DNA of 64,000 bases from Apodospora peruviana (taxonomy: Eukaryota > Ascomycota > Sordariomycetes > Sordariales > Lasiosphaeriaceae). Position numbers and translations under genes: made by a program. A model generated the notes under the pieces. That model saw nothing but the letters and a program-made list of their open reading frames with translations, was not told the origin of the DNA and did no database searches. The stretch is from contig JAUEDM010000001.1 in assembly GCA_033439685.1 (NCBI GenBank), forward strand, positions 6,138,001 through 6,202,000, read 5' to 3'. Positions 22,201 through 35,265 of the stretch are shown here, piece by piece (the stretch's first letter is position 1; each line of letters starts with the position of its first letter).

Positions 22201-25200
22201 AGTGAACCACAAGGAAGACCCATCGATAGAATCCACTTGAATATCTGTGTGTATGTACCCGCTTGCAAGCAGTCTCGATGCGGACCTAGCCAGGCTTGTG
22301 GTGGTCGACTCCGCGTTTCTTCTCTTTCCACAGAAGAGTGACCGAGTCGGTCGGTGTGACGACCAGTACCTATTCCAAATACCAGACTTGAGTGGTCTTG
22401 CTCGGCTCTCAATGGAAACCTAGTGCTACTCCCCGCATATTACACGGGGAGGAAAGGGGACGACATCACCGCTTTCGGTCCCGCAGCTAGGTACCTTCAT
22501 GATACGGATGGTATTCGCCGAGCATCCGGCTTCGCCTAACACCGGGAGGGAAAGTCACGCCATATTGCTCGCCCATAACTGCAAGATGCAATGTTCTTCT
22601 TGAGAGTATGGCTCCAAAGGTATTCAATCCTCTTTTGAGCAGCGTTTGTGCGTACGGAGACGCAACCCCTTCAAGAGTTGAGGAATTCGTGAGGCAGATA
22701 TCGCAGGTTAAGAGAGCGGTTGCTCGCTAGTTCTCTCATTGAGTGTGCATGGCACATTTCCGTGCCGTCCTCGTCTGGGAGTACCCGAAAGCAGCAGCAG
22801 GGGTCGATACCTTCGTGATTTTCCTGCATGATATCTTGTAGTAAACACACCACATGCCTGTAGACTGATACTACACAGTGCCCGAGAACGACCCTGAGCT
22901 TGAGCACTGTTAGAGGAGGAGATATGGTGTCATGTATGGGCTGCCAACCTCTTCCAGCATGACCGCGCCTGCTCGGTTCTTGTGATTGTATACACCCACC
23001 TGCGTCCGTGCTGCGGTCTAGTTGGATTGAAAGTGGAAGCGTCCCCGGAAGCCTCACAAATGGGTTGACTTCCATCATCGGATGGCGAGTATCGCCCTCC
23101 AAGCTTGGTCTCGATTTCTGTCGATGATCGCCGACAATTTCGTGCAGGGTGGTATCCGGAAGGCCCTCCATGTCACCCAGACTCAAAAGCGCGGTCGGGT
23201 TCAGGCACGCCAGGGTTGTTGCTGCCCGAAAGGTGATGAGCATGCAGTTGAGCACACATACGCGGCACATCACGAGTTTTCTTCCATCCGCATGCGGTCC
23301 GCCAGCCACCGTCGTGGGGGCGAATTGGGCATGGCCGCCGCGCACCCTCATCGCCAGGTACTTGATGCTCAGATGCCAGATGAACAAGCCCAAATTCTCG
23401 CTTTACGGCTGGGCTGGAAACCAGACCATAGTAACCATTCAATAAATGTGAGGCTGGAAGCGTATGAGACCTTTGTTCACCGACCAAAGGACATGACCCA
23501 GGCATTAGGCAAGCGCGTGGTTGTCTTTGGCAGACTCGTTCCACAGACCCTGTTTCACGAAGTAGAATCAACCCGAGTGCCACAACGTTGCCGGAAGGTC
23601 TGGACTTGCATCCGGCGCGGAGTTGAAGCATGGGAATCTTTCCGGCGTGCGACATCACAAACAACACGATAATGACCTCGACTATCAGAGGCTTGCAGGG
23701 TGCTCTAAAAGACTCGCTGGTCTGATCCCCTTGCCGGACATCTGTCCAGTCTCTATGTGCAAGCCTGTACAGCTGTAATAGACCATTAATACAAGCTCAC
23801 GAGAAATGCCGAGGTATTTGGTTACCTCGCAACGGCACGCTCCACGACACGGGCCAAAAAGCTGAGGGTTAGAGATCCGTCGCCCTCTAGATGGCGCCGA
23901 TATCTCCGATCTAGAGGTCACGCCAACATGGTGCTGTTATTGTGAAGCATTCGCTCAAGTAGTACTCCTCGGTCGCTTTAGGCTGGCTACCTTGGATTCT
24001 TGGATTTGCTAGTAACGGCTGTTTTTCTGCAGCCAACCAATCTTCCGGTTACCGTGGAACCGACGCCAGAGTTGCACGATTGTCAAAAAGGGGCTGACAG
24101 ATCCTCCGATCGCGCATCACAGGCCCCTGAAGGAACTCCTGACGCGGGGTGGTGGGGCATGCCAGCCGAAGTTGAGATATCCCAGCCATGTTCTCCTGCA
24201 CACCGCAGCATGAGCACTCGCTAATGCAGAGCTGTCACCAAGGGACGACACAGAAAATAAAGAAATCAAAATTGCGATGCTTGTCTCGACAGCTAGGTTC
24301 AACGCAATGTCGAGCCAGTTGAGAAACGAGTCGGCAGAGATCGGAACACATTGATGGATGCGTTCGATAGTAGTCTGAAATTCTGAATAGCGTGGTTAAC
24401 CATAGGAGACGCATAACGCATGCCATTTTGACATGTGTCGCCCGCCTTGTTTTCGTAGTCGTGAGCAGTCCTCCTCGCCCTCGTCTGCCGCATAGCCATA
24501 TATACAGTTTGGCAAAGACAAGACCAAGACCCGTACCAACAGGGCTTCCGGCGATACCATATGCGATTCTCAACGAAGCCGTTGAAACATGGAGCATAGA
24601 TTGGCCTTGCCCGAATGGTGCCCAAAGCTAGGCAACCGGGGGGCCTATTCCTTTCGGGAAACAAGGATCGCAAGGAGATCTGTGGGCTGTTCCATCTCGA
24701 CCAGGGTATCGAGCTGACTTTGAACTGCGAGACTGCTTTGCCGATATTCTTTTGGTCGACATCCACATGCCCCATGGAGCCACTTCGATCTGCAACTTTG
24801 ATGTAGCTTGAAATCAAAGAGTATCCGTCCTTTCCAGCTGAGCATGTTTCCGAATGCGGCAGGTGAAGATGTGTCGTTTCGTTCGAGCTGAGCGAGATTC
24901 TCAAGCTTGCAGCCTTGGCTTTTCTCGGAGCCTCGACATGATCAACATCCGACATTCATCCATTGGCCGTGCACAGTCATCAGAGAACAATAAAAAAGAA
25001 GAGTTCAACATTATACTGCCTTTGCAGCCAGTAATTCGTCATCTTGTCGAAGCGCAAAGCTCGTCACGCCAAGCCCAAAGTACAACATATTTTTCGACCG
25101 AGGCATGGACAACGAGAGGGCCCGGGCCGTAGCTGCTCAAGACCAGTTAATTTGACAGAACACACCAAGTCCCCGCTCCAACGAGTCCATGCCACGCGGT

Positions 25201-25660
25201 TCGAAGTAGTCCCCCTGCATCTTTCCTTCAAAGAGTTCTGACTTACCCTGACCTGGGAGATTTTGCTGGCTTTGATATTGAAGCCCCGCAGGCACGAACA
25301 GACATTGTCCTCACATGACCTGTCCGATTGAGGATCCCTAGCCCCTACCCTGACCAGGGCTGTCAACATCCGTTGGCCATCGACGATTGTCAGGAGTCGA
25401 GGTCCACTTTTCTTCAGACGTCGTCTCTTGCACAGTTACAAAAACCCCTTCCTGTCCACAGCAGAAGCACACTCGCCGGTACTCCTTTGGCATCGATAGT
25501 CACGGCAACTTGACTAATTTCATCCTTCAGCAGTGCGCTCCAAGTCGTGAGATAATTGGCACCTGTTCCCATTTGGCCTGTCCTCCAGATGAACCAGCAC
25601 ACCTTCCATCGCAGCCGTTGACGAACCCAGAAGCGACTTTCGGCATAGTGGCCGTCCATC
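19224..25660. other. Gene-poor stretch, no supported gene
   Basis: About 6.4 kb with many overlapping ORFs and no domain I can name. Items seen: short GGTTCA repeats near 19,618, a perfect 12-bp palindrome GTACACGTGTAC (20328-20339), CTAAGGTGTGTACC near 20,812, and GCTAGGTACC near 22,488. Minus-strand ORFs at 22671-23393 (240 aa) and 24299-24955 (218 aa) and a plus-strand ORF at 20733-21116 (127 aa) are the longest. None shows conserved motifs or plausible exon joins. Confidence 0.4.
20328..20339. repeat. Perfect 12-bp palindrome with CACGTG core
   Basis: GTACACGTGTAC reads identically on both strands and contains an E-box core. In fungi such cores can be bHLH sites, but no gene nearby gives it a context. 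Confidence 0.4.
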
Positions 25661-26312
25661 ATGGCTGATCACCGAAATCCAACCGGGAGCATACCACCGA
25701 CTAAAGAAAAGGATGACAAGGGTCTCGCCGACAGAACGAACCTCAGTCAGACTCGACACAATAATCCGCCGGGGGAGCTCGCCACGGGCAGTCCCACGCT
25801 TCGGAATGAACCCGCCGCTCGAGTCGATACCCTCTCTGATGGTGAAAGAAGCAGAGATCCCAGAGATTCTGGTGATGATGACTTCGGAGAAAGAGGCAAA
25901 GAAAGCGGTACATCGGCTTCGGCCGACTCGAACGGACACTCGACCAGGCGAAACCTTTCTAATGCGTGAGTTGCTGGTGATGGAGGCTAGAAGAAGCACC
26001 CCGAGCTTACAATGCTGCAGAGAATCAAGTCTTCCGGGGACTTCGCCACCAGGGGAGGCGTTCCGGGAGGAAAGGATGTCGAAATGGCTTGACCAGCATC
26101 CGTGGCCGTCTGGTCCCTCTTTCAACCACGACAGCTTGACCAATGCAACTCTGCAGGCTCGTGGTGCCAATAACTCGACCATGATAGCTTCCGTTGGAAC
26201 AGGGTTTCCGGGCCAGATTTGTGTGGTCAACTATCCTCGGCAGCTCGTCCTCGACGAGATAGCCGAGGCAAACGGTGAAACTCCAAGGTCAAGGCACGAC
26301 GGTGGAAATTGA
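25661..26312 (+). CDS. Hypothetical two-exon gene
   Basis: The product is not recognised. Exon 1 (25661-25965) encodes a charged, polar N-terminus. An apparent 55-nt intron (25966-26020, GTGAGT..GCTTAC..CTGCAG) removes the only in-frame stop. Exon 2 (26021-26312) encodes a segment that looks folded (STMIASVGTGFPGQICVVNY), giving about 198 aa. An alternative second intron (GTGAAA near 26275 to CCCAG near 26330) would read on into a Gly/Ala-rich stretch ending GAEYAM before another GTACGT donor, so the gene may extend downstream. A 236-codon ORF on the opposite strand (25520-26230) overlaps it. Donor, branch and acceptor all agree, which argues for a real gene, but no family supports it. Confidence 0.33.
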
Positions 26313-29300
26313 AGCGATGGACAGCATCATCTGCCCCAGAACTTCAGCACACAAGCCCATTCTGCTATTGGCTTGCTAAATCCGGGATCCGGAGCAGAAT
26401 ACGCCATGGTACGTCTATATCGGATGAATGCAATTCGCGGACTGAGGATTCGTTCGGCCTCGAGAAATACATGGAAGATATAATGACCACTGATGAGTTC
26501 TCAGATAGACATGATACCCCATGTCTCGACGGTATAGAACGGTTGGTTTTGGCGATAGAAATTAAGGGACATGATTATAGTTGGTTCCGCTCTTTAGGTA
26601 GACTTCGAGACATCTATCCATTTGGTTGGGTTCAGTCGAACCAGTCCCAGTGTGCCTGGCAGGGTGCGTTGATAGCCTTGTGGAAGACGCAACGCCATTT
26701 ATATGGTGACGCACTACTTGGTGGCAGGCTGTGGAGCAGCATGTAGTTGAGTATCAGGCCGCGAGCATCCAGACTGGGATGAGACAACCTGGAACCCAGC
26801 ATCCCACCCCCAACGCCGCGCAAAGGAAAGGAAAGGACAGTAAATTCTTCAGCCTACACGAGACGTGAACTTCACACTGATTCAGTGTTAGTGCTCAATA
26901 TGTATGGCTGAAACCATATTCGTACTTCGGATAGTCAAATAGCTCTAGGAATTCCTGAGGCGCCAGCAGTCGGTGATTGCAAAGATGGCGATGTGGTGGA
27001 CAACAGGGGACGGCTGTTTTGAGGGCAAATCTCTGGACCGCTCCGGCACTTATTAGCCTGGTATAGTTCGGGGTTCCAAGCGGAGACAGGCAAGCGTAAG
27101 AGAGCTCGACATGTGTATCCTGCGTAATCCCAGGGCCGTCACCAACCCACCAACTGCGGTTATAGTGCGGATATTCCGAAAATCGAGAGGACAACGACTG
27201 GGCGGAACCTCTTCGACGCACGGGAAGGAATCGTAGTCAGATGGGAAGCCGATCGCTTCGCATGTCGAGTTTCTCGCGCCTAGAGAGGGCATCAAATGGC
27301 CAGCAGTAGCAGATCCAGTCCGTCGCAAGGCCAAACCAAAAAGGCGTTGGCGACTTCTTCCTCCTTCACGCGTTGTTCGATCTTCCTTTTATCATGGATG
27401 GCTGGGATGGCCTGTAGGATTGTACTTGACAAACGCCTGTACGTCGTTTTTGGTACAGTTTCGGTGGGAAAGTAAGCGTCATCGCATCGAGCGTCGAGGA
27501 GAGGATGGTATACGTCGCGTGTCGATACGCATATTGGAAGTGTGAGGTTGTGCGGCGGCATTGACCAAAGCTGCTTCTGCGTTGTGGCTCAGCGGCAGGG
27601 CTGCAGCCACCCGTTGGCTAAAACCGGGCGCCGTGCACACTTCTCGTCGAGCACATGCCTCTGGGAGGACAAATTGAGCACCACAGACTCCAGAACAATG
27701 AGTTGTTCAGCTCCTCTGTTTCGAAGTGTTTGAAATGGCTCACCGGTAAAGCCATCCGCGGAGACACCGAGGCGGAGATTGCCGTGGGGATGACCTCTGG
27801 TCTAATCCCAGGACGCTGGGCTCGTACCTGGGTAATTCATCTTCCGGCCACGTGGATCATATCTGGAGTTTGTTGGACGAGGGAGAGGATGGGTGATCAT
27901 TGAAGAACGTTCAGCGTTTTTTAGGGGATGTGGTCAACTTAAGCAATTCGAGGCTAAATTCGGGGCAGTTTAGCTCTCTGCCCCTGAATGACCGTTGTTG
28001 ACGACGGGGTCACTCAGAGTGGGGCGATCAACGGGATCTTCCACGTTTCCACACTGTCCCTGGAGCAGATCTGGATTCTGGGGAAGGAATGCCTCGCAAG
28101 CTCGGCAACCGACAGTTACCGACCGGCACTTTGGCGACAAGTCTGGGGGAGAAGGAGCGTCTCATCATGGGTATTCCCAGTACTGAATACAGTTGATCTG
28201 ACGCATCTCCCCAACTGTTCTTTCCAAGCAATTTCACACCACGTTCTTTTCCCACCTGTCCCCAGAATCGTCATAATGACGCCGCACCTTTGAAACATCA
28301 TGCAAAGACGCCCGACAGTGCCTTCTCGGCACGTGATCACCGATGCCCAACCCCTTGAACAAAGTCCACTCAATTGGGCAAGTGCCGTGTGGTAATGGAA
28401 TGATTGGAATGAAAAATCCATATCGATTCTCAAGGCCATCCATCCACCTTCAGTACCTTGGCCAGCATGGCCACCCACACTGGTACATAATCAGCGCAAG
28501 AGCAAGTATGATGAGAAGTTGAAGTCTCACAGCAGCCGCACCTCTGCATCTATGCACTTGATAGAAATTGCAGCATGAAGATGGGAAGAACACTTTGAGT
28601 TGTCGGCTCCTCTCGTCTTTGAACCCATTCTGGTGCCTGGTGATAATGGATGGTATGAAGAGTATTTGCTCCCGCCCCTCCAGGGCATCAACACAGGCGC
28701 GGTTCTCGGTGCTTCATTTTGATTTCTTCTGTTTCCACACTACTCGCTTGCTGACTTGGACTGCCCGGCAGCGGTCCCGGCGGTATTGACTGTCGCCACG
28801 ACGCTGGACGCGAACATAACCACTAAGGCTATGTCCCGGCCTACCCCCTGACTGATTCCCTTTTCGCACCGTGGCAGTCCGGAATCAAGAACTCTCCGTC
28901 TCCATATCTCCCTGCCCAAAGCATCCACTGGAAATGATCACGCCAACCCCACAGCGGGCCGGCCCGCTATAATTATAGCTCCTGGCGAGAGTCTATTTGA
29001 ACTTCAAACCCATTCATTGCACGTCTGCCTTGGCTGTTCCAAACTCCCAATTAACTTCAACGATAGTAGTCGCACCCGAACGTCTGGATTCTTCTAATGA
29101 CAATCTTTCCCGTTCCATGTTTAAAGACCTACGCTTGTAGGAATTAAAACATCATGTTTTCGGTGAAGGGGCAGCCGGGGCGAATAGCTTTGGTTCAAAT
29201 TGAAGGGATCCCTCTTCATTGCTGGACTGTGTGGTCATATTTTGAGACTTCACCAAGACCATATGAACTTGAGATCTCAGAAAAAAAAGAATCTGAATAA

Positions 29301-31958
29301 TTTCAAAAAGCGTCTCCAAGGCCACTAATTGGGTTTTGGTGTAATTTCGTTGACAATGGATAAGAAAAACGCACCCAACATTTACGCACTAGCATAGATG
29401 GAGAATTCGGTGCTTGTTTACTTTTCACGCAAATTATTAGGTAAGGAAGTGCCTCTCTAAAGATAAAGAATGCTCGAGTAAGACACATACTGCCCGGTAT
29501 ACTTTGAGCCTTTTACTAACATACTAGACATGCCTAGTATATTTGGTTGGTGACCAGGAATAGGCTGAAAAGGAGTGAACAGGAGTAATAATGAATTATA
29601 ATGGAAACAGATCTCGTAGTATCCACTAAAGTCTCAGGAAGTTATAACCCGTCTTATATACAGCCTCAGGACCCCATGCGGCTCTGCTAATGCCTCTCGT
29701 GACACAGGACCCTTGTTCAGCCCGTTTATTGTTACTGATTCAATCCGCAAACCACGTTCATCACTGACAAGGCTGTGGCCGATCTTGGATGAGGTTACAC
29801 AAACCCAGAAGTCAACGGGCGGTTCTGGGGGTTGCGGGTGGCTGGGAACAGTGGGTTTCTGTGTTCGATACGAGGGCGCTGAATGGCTGAATCAGATCTT
29901 TGTTCACGACTGACGTGATACAATGTAGAGCAGATAAGAGGATATTGGGGGCGGACTGCCATTCAAGAGGATCGTCAGGTTCTGACGTGCAGCAATCCCA
30001 ACCTACTCTGGATCCTCACACATCCTTCATTGGTTTCCAACGTCTGCTGGTTACCTGCCATCTTGGTTCGACCACCAAGAAATCAAGGCCCTGAGGTCTT
30101 GACATTGGACATTACGGGCCGATCATCTTGGATTGGTGGAGGGTACAGCCTGAGCCTCACACATCATAGAGGGACTCTAGAATGAAGAACTTCCAGCGAC
30201 CTCTCGTGGGTTGCAGAGCTGGTCATTTTTACTCCCTGCGACCGCTTTTGCTTTCATTTGCATGGCGCAATGTAGTGTTTCAATATTGCTAAGTGCCTTC
30301 TCGAGGTGGCTCATGCAAGCCAGGCTGGTAATTATGCACGCTGGCGATTTGGGCCCAGCACCTGATCTTCTCGACAGGATTGATCAGATGCATCACAGGA
30401 ACTATTTTGGTCTAAAGTGGAGACCCAATCTTGTAATTGAGACCCATCATAACAAGACGGAATGAGAGATGTCCTCCAGCCCGGAGCTTATGGGGGTGAG
30501 AGATAACGGGAACCCATTGGAACCGCCTGGGGCGAACTCGGGAAATACCTTAGATTTTAAGCGAATGTACGACATACCTGCCTCGTGCAAATACTTCCAC
30601 GTTTCCTTCTCAGATGGTCAAGGTACCGGTAGTCAAAAAAGGGAGTGACGACTCAAACCTGTACCTCGTATGGGAAGTGTGAACTGTGGCTCACCACAGA
30701 ATTCCCCCTTTCGTTCCTTCCGTTTCCTTCATGTTGTCTGGTGTAGGCAGTGCCAATGGCCCAGGGGACTCCGACAAACTGAGAGCCAACCCCCATTTAC
30801 TTGAATTGGGGTACTTTAGCTAAGGTAATCCGTACTTTCCTGTTTATCAATTTCATCTATCCCAGCTTGACGTCTTTCGTTCGGCTCAAGTCCCGATTTC
30901 TGGGCAAGTGATACCTCCCAGTGCCACCCAGGTCATACCTCTTTGAATCCATCATGCCCTACGTGTCCATACACCAAAACACTGCGACTGTGTGGTCCAT
31001 TGTGTTCTGCATCGTTAAAAGAAGGTCGATTATTTACCTCTGCAGCTACCTGGCCGATTCAACCCCCAACGCCGGCAAGAAAACCTCCGACGGGCGGAAA
31101 GGTAACACTAACAATATATTTGCCCGGCGGAAGAGAGCACACACGAGACCCGGGATAAATCCAAGTTTCTTTATGGGACAATGACTGGGCAATGGGTGAC
31201 AATTATCCAAGAGTCCCGAGGGAGTCTCTCGTGCAATATCAGCTTTCCTTTCTATTCGAGACCTTTGGTGCACAATACTTCTGACCTTCCCCTTTGCAAC
31301 CCGGATGAAGACTCTACATGACTTCAGTTCCACACTCCCATCTGAAACTCCGACCAGCCCAAGTCCCATCACCCAGAACAAAGCACGCGCCGTCCTCCCG
31401 TCTGATTGGCGCCGAACCAGGACAACTCCATCTCAAAACGGCTGCCTTTTGGCGAACCACCAACCAAATGTGCAACTTGGTCGCATTTCACCCATCGTCT
31501 GTCTTCCCATAAGTGACCCAGAATTCGATATTGCACCACCTCCTTCTTCCCTCGAGTATGATCCCACGATGGCTCCCATATTGCCTTTGGATCAACGAGA
31601 GGGGGCCACATGGCAACACGGCGGAGCGCTTCAACGATGAGTGTCTGACCCGCCAGCGAAGAACCCAATCAGCTTCCCGAAAGCTCGATCTGGCACATAT
31701 AGCTTGGTTGCCTTGAAATATAGCGTCCCGCACGTCCAAATTGCGTTCGAGGTCGTAACGTCTTGCCCGGTCGGCAACAAGAGTCTTTGACAGACTGTTA
31801 TCGGCTCCCGCCCGGTATTTTCCAATCTTAGAGTGCGGGTCGGTCTATTCGCTCTCTTCCCTTCGTTCCACCTCATCCTTGTGTTATCCAGTCTGTCGAC
31901 CGCCAGTCGAGACAGGACTTCTCTACCTGACCAAGATCGTGGGACAATAGATCCAACA
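26313..31958. other. Gene-poor stretch, no supported gene
   Basis: About 5.6 kb. The longest ORF (26309-26746, plus, 145 aa) could be a downstream exon of the preceding candidate but starts without a leader. Minus-strand ORFs of 89-108 aa between 26,895 and 27,561 lie in different frames with no matching splice sites identified. The stretch 29,100-29,700 is AT-richer. A tRNA A-box-like word near 27,580 has no B box. Confidence 0.4.
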
Positions 31959-33183
31959 ATGTCGGGTAGAAGGGAGTCGTCTGGCTTTAATAGTCAGTCT
32001 GGAGGTGACTATAACTGGTCTGACGTATTGACCGGCTCGGGGTTTGATCAATTCAGGCTCCGGTTCAGCGACTTGTCGTTGACACCCTCCTCAACCGCGA
32101 TAACCAGAGCTTCCGTTCCAGAGCCATGGACCAACGATAACTTCGACTCGTATAGTGCCAGGACGTCCAGCGCATCTCATCAACCTGGGTACTGGCTTTC
32201 CGATGATACCCCCTCAATTCCTGGTTGGACTTCGGTGTCTTTCAGCAAGCCAACATATCAATACCCCCGGAGTTTGGTCTCGAGCGAACCAACACAGATG
32301 GATACACTGTCTCCTGATGCATATCAGCTTGATGATGCCAATATTTGTCCTCCGCAGCCCGGTGACGATTACAAAGGTGCTGTCGCGGAATTGACCGAGT
32401 CCATGATTGTGACTCTTCCGTTAGTAGTTCTCGATATTCTCCGGAACCGTAAGGCACCGCTGACACTTTTGCAGAAGCTCCAAACGATCAACCATCGACG
32501 AGACACTTATGCCCCATCATCAAGCTGAAGATCTCCACAGACCCCCTGAAGGGATGGCTGTTATTGACCGATCGAGGCATGGAAAGACCATCGATAGTCG
32601 GGTTCAAATTTCATCCCAGTGCAATATTGGAATCTCCAACACCTCGGCGAGTCTAATATTCAACCCTTACCCGCACGCTCTGGCGGAGGACGATCTGCGT
32701 GACCCGCCGACGTCTCCGCTGAGATCTGACGGCCTCCCGGTGGACGAGTATGGCTATCCAGCTCAGCAAAGGGAAGGCAGCTGGGACATGTGCGAAACCA
32801 ATGGAAGTCCGTACAGCAATCTGGAGTCGTTCACCTTCACGCAGGAGCCAGATACCTATATGTAAGTCTCCAGAGTCGCCATCTGTGTGTCAACCAATAT
32901 CGTTTGCCACTTGATCAGCCCGGGTTGTGTGAGACGTCGAGTGGAAGAAATCATCAGGGCCAGTCGACTGGGTTCGCCTTTTGTTAACACTTTTTTCATT
33001 CGGAAATATCACCTCGACAGATTGTTTGGTGCTTCTCGAGGTTGTTCGACAACACAGCTAAATTCTTTTGACATGGGACTGCGGACCGTTTTTGCTGTCT
33101 TCTTCTTGTTACCGATGGAAGAAAGGTGGGAAAGTCGTTGGAAAGATTTTTTGGGTACCAGATTTTGTGAAAATAAGACATGA
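31959..33183 (+). CDS. Hypothetical three-exon gene
   Basis: Not assigned to a family. Three exons join in frame: 31959-32419, 32475-32861 and 32919-33183. The introns are 55 nt (GTTAGT..GCTGAC..TTGCAG) and 57 nt (GTAAGT..GATCAG), with good donor, branch and acceptor features. The product is about 370 aa. The N-terminal two thirds are polar and disordered-looking (Ser, Asp, Pro, Tyr). The C-terminal part is basic and more ordered (VRRRVEEIIRAS, then FFIRKYHLDRLFG). The start at 31959 is preferred over in-frame 31833, whose extension is hydrophobic and not leader-like. The two consistent introns are the main support. The last exon could end earlier or be spliced again. Confidence 0.42.
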
Positions 33184-34566
33184 ACGTTTGCTCTTTTTTT
33201 TTAACAGCAACAACAGCATCCAGAGGGTGATGAGCACAATATAGGTGCTCACTAACCGCCGACTTCATTACAAACAATGTATCGTCATCCTTGCTGTTCG
33301 CCGATGAAATCTGTACCGCTCATCTCATTCGTTCCTTGAGGGATATCTAGTCCATCAAAGAACCCGCATGCTGTCCGTCCAGGAGGCTGCAGACACGGTC
33401 GGCGACCGTTGCTGCCGTGGTATCCAACCTTTTCCGTAGCTGGAAGAGAGGAAAGAGATTAATGATGTAGGACCTCAGCCATCCACGGGACTGGGCAATT
33501 TCGATCCAAGGCAGAGGTCTCTTGTGACGAGATGGTTGGGTGTTGAGCAACCCGGCTCCTTACCTCGAGGTCCTTTCGCCCCCTCCTCAAAGGGGGCAGT
33601 GCAAGTTGGTAACCCGAAGAAAGCCGGGGATTTCTTCGAGAAGCCCGTCAAACAGCCGCCTGACCAATACATCTGCACGGTACCTATCGAACTCATCTCT
33701 TGCATATTCCGTTCACTCTTTTCTTCCCTACATGTTATGTTGTCAGGCGGCGGGAAAGGGGAATATTGGTCAGTCGCGAAGACTTGTCAACGTCTTTATT
33801 GGTGTGTGTGGGCTTAGTTGACTTTGCAGTTAATCACCCCAGCCAATTAATCGCACTTACTGATACCTTAGGTAAGGGAGTTCTTTCGTATCGTTGCTTA
33901 GGTATCGAAGTACAGTAGAATGTTCATAATAAGCCTAAACTCATCTAAGCGATATTTGCGGACAACCGGATGGCACTCACTCACATTCACTCTCCTGACT
34001 GCCTTTTAGATAGCCGGCGATAACCGACAGCTTTTTAATTCCCACGCGTGAAGTAGGAACCTATCTCGATATTAACTTGCCTTTCCTCATATTACAACTA
34101 ACCTTGGGTCTCACAGAGAGTACTTAATATCGGTCTGGTGAAGGGACCTCTATGAATGGCCGAGCCCCGCGGGTATTCGACCCGAGAGCTCTTCTTGACC
34201 ATCCTCGACGGACGGACTGACAGGGCCTGGCTCTCATTGGGACGAAACCCGTCCAAGTCTCTCCCGTCTACGATGATAAAGGGTGAAACCACCATGATCG
34301 CGGCTTGAATAGGTAGGCAGGTAGGTACTTACCTGGGGGTAGATGTTCCGAGATGGGGTCGAAATGGCGTCTCTTCTTGCCCTCTCAGATGTGACAGTGA
34401 ATTGACAGCTCGGCCTCGGGAATTGACCAACATCGCGCGATCTGTCGATCGGTTCCCCATCAAGTATTTACTGACATCGAACCGTGGCCAATTTAAGTCC
34501 AGGCCCGCGTTTGCCCAATGGTTTAATGTCTTGGTGTGCTGTGTAAGGTAGAGAGATGGTGTAGAT

Positions 34567-34608
34567 ACCTAGTCGAGGTGACCTAGTCGAGCTGACCTAG
34601 TCGAGCTG
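34567..34608 (+). repeat. 14-bp tandem repeat, 3 copies
   Basis: Three head-to-tail copies of ACCTAGTCGAGCTG, the first with a single C-to-G change. No gene overlaps it. Confidence 0.9.
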
Positions 34609-35153
34609 ATGTGTGGTTGGTTGCCTTATATGACAGAGCAACCATGCATGATAAAAACCATGGGATGGGAGCACCAGGTCGTATAATGGTTGACTTCATT
34701 GCGTACCCCGTTGCCTTACACTTAGGTGTGATTTGGTTGGCCGAGACATAAAGTACAAGCTACTTGAGAAAGTAAGTATCAGGTATGTCTCTGGTTTCGT
34801 ACTCGAGTCAAGCAGCCGTTGAGTGCCTGCCCGGTCCGTTATCCGATGGGATCGTCATTACATGACTGTCTTTGATCTTTTGCAAGAGCACAAGGCGGTG
34901 CGGATCGCCGAGGCTGTGTTTTGCCTCTTTCTGCATATGTTGGCTATAGGGTGTTTAAAAGGGGTCAATCACCGTTACTACACGTGGCATGAGGTGCGAC
35001 AAGCAAGCCGTTTTCCATATCTGACCTACATACTGAATGTTCAGGTGCTATGTTCTTCCCGACTTCATGGCTTGGCTTTGGCCATTGACTTATACCGAGG
35101 AAGGCAACGGCGTAGCCTTCCGATTAGGGTGGTCACTTAGAAGGTTGATTGGA

Positions 35154-35265
35154 TATACCAAGACGAGCGTGATGGTGCGCTGTGTCTTTGTGTGTTCTGG
35201 AGGCAATCACTATACCAAGACTAACGTTGATCGTGTGTTGTGCCTTTTGTGTTTTTGTCAGACAG
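35154..35265 (+). repeat. Diverged 57-bp tandem duplication
   Basis: TATACCAAGAC begins at 35154 and again at 35211. The following bases match with substitutions and small gaps (GAGCGTGATGGTGCGCTGTG against TAACGTTGATCGTGTGTTGTG). Several differences are C-to-T, as expected of RIP or methylation-driven decay. Confidence 0.55.

Noticed and set aside
22671..23393. 240-codon minus-strand ORF, considered as the C-terminus of a fungal transcription factor
   Set aside because: No Zn2Cys6 motif was found upstream, no splice joins fit, and the plus strand is also open (196 codons).
27575..27600. A-box-like TGGCTCAGCGG on the plus strand
   Set aside because: No B-box, acceptor or T-run follows at a suitable distance.
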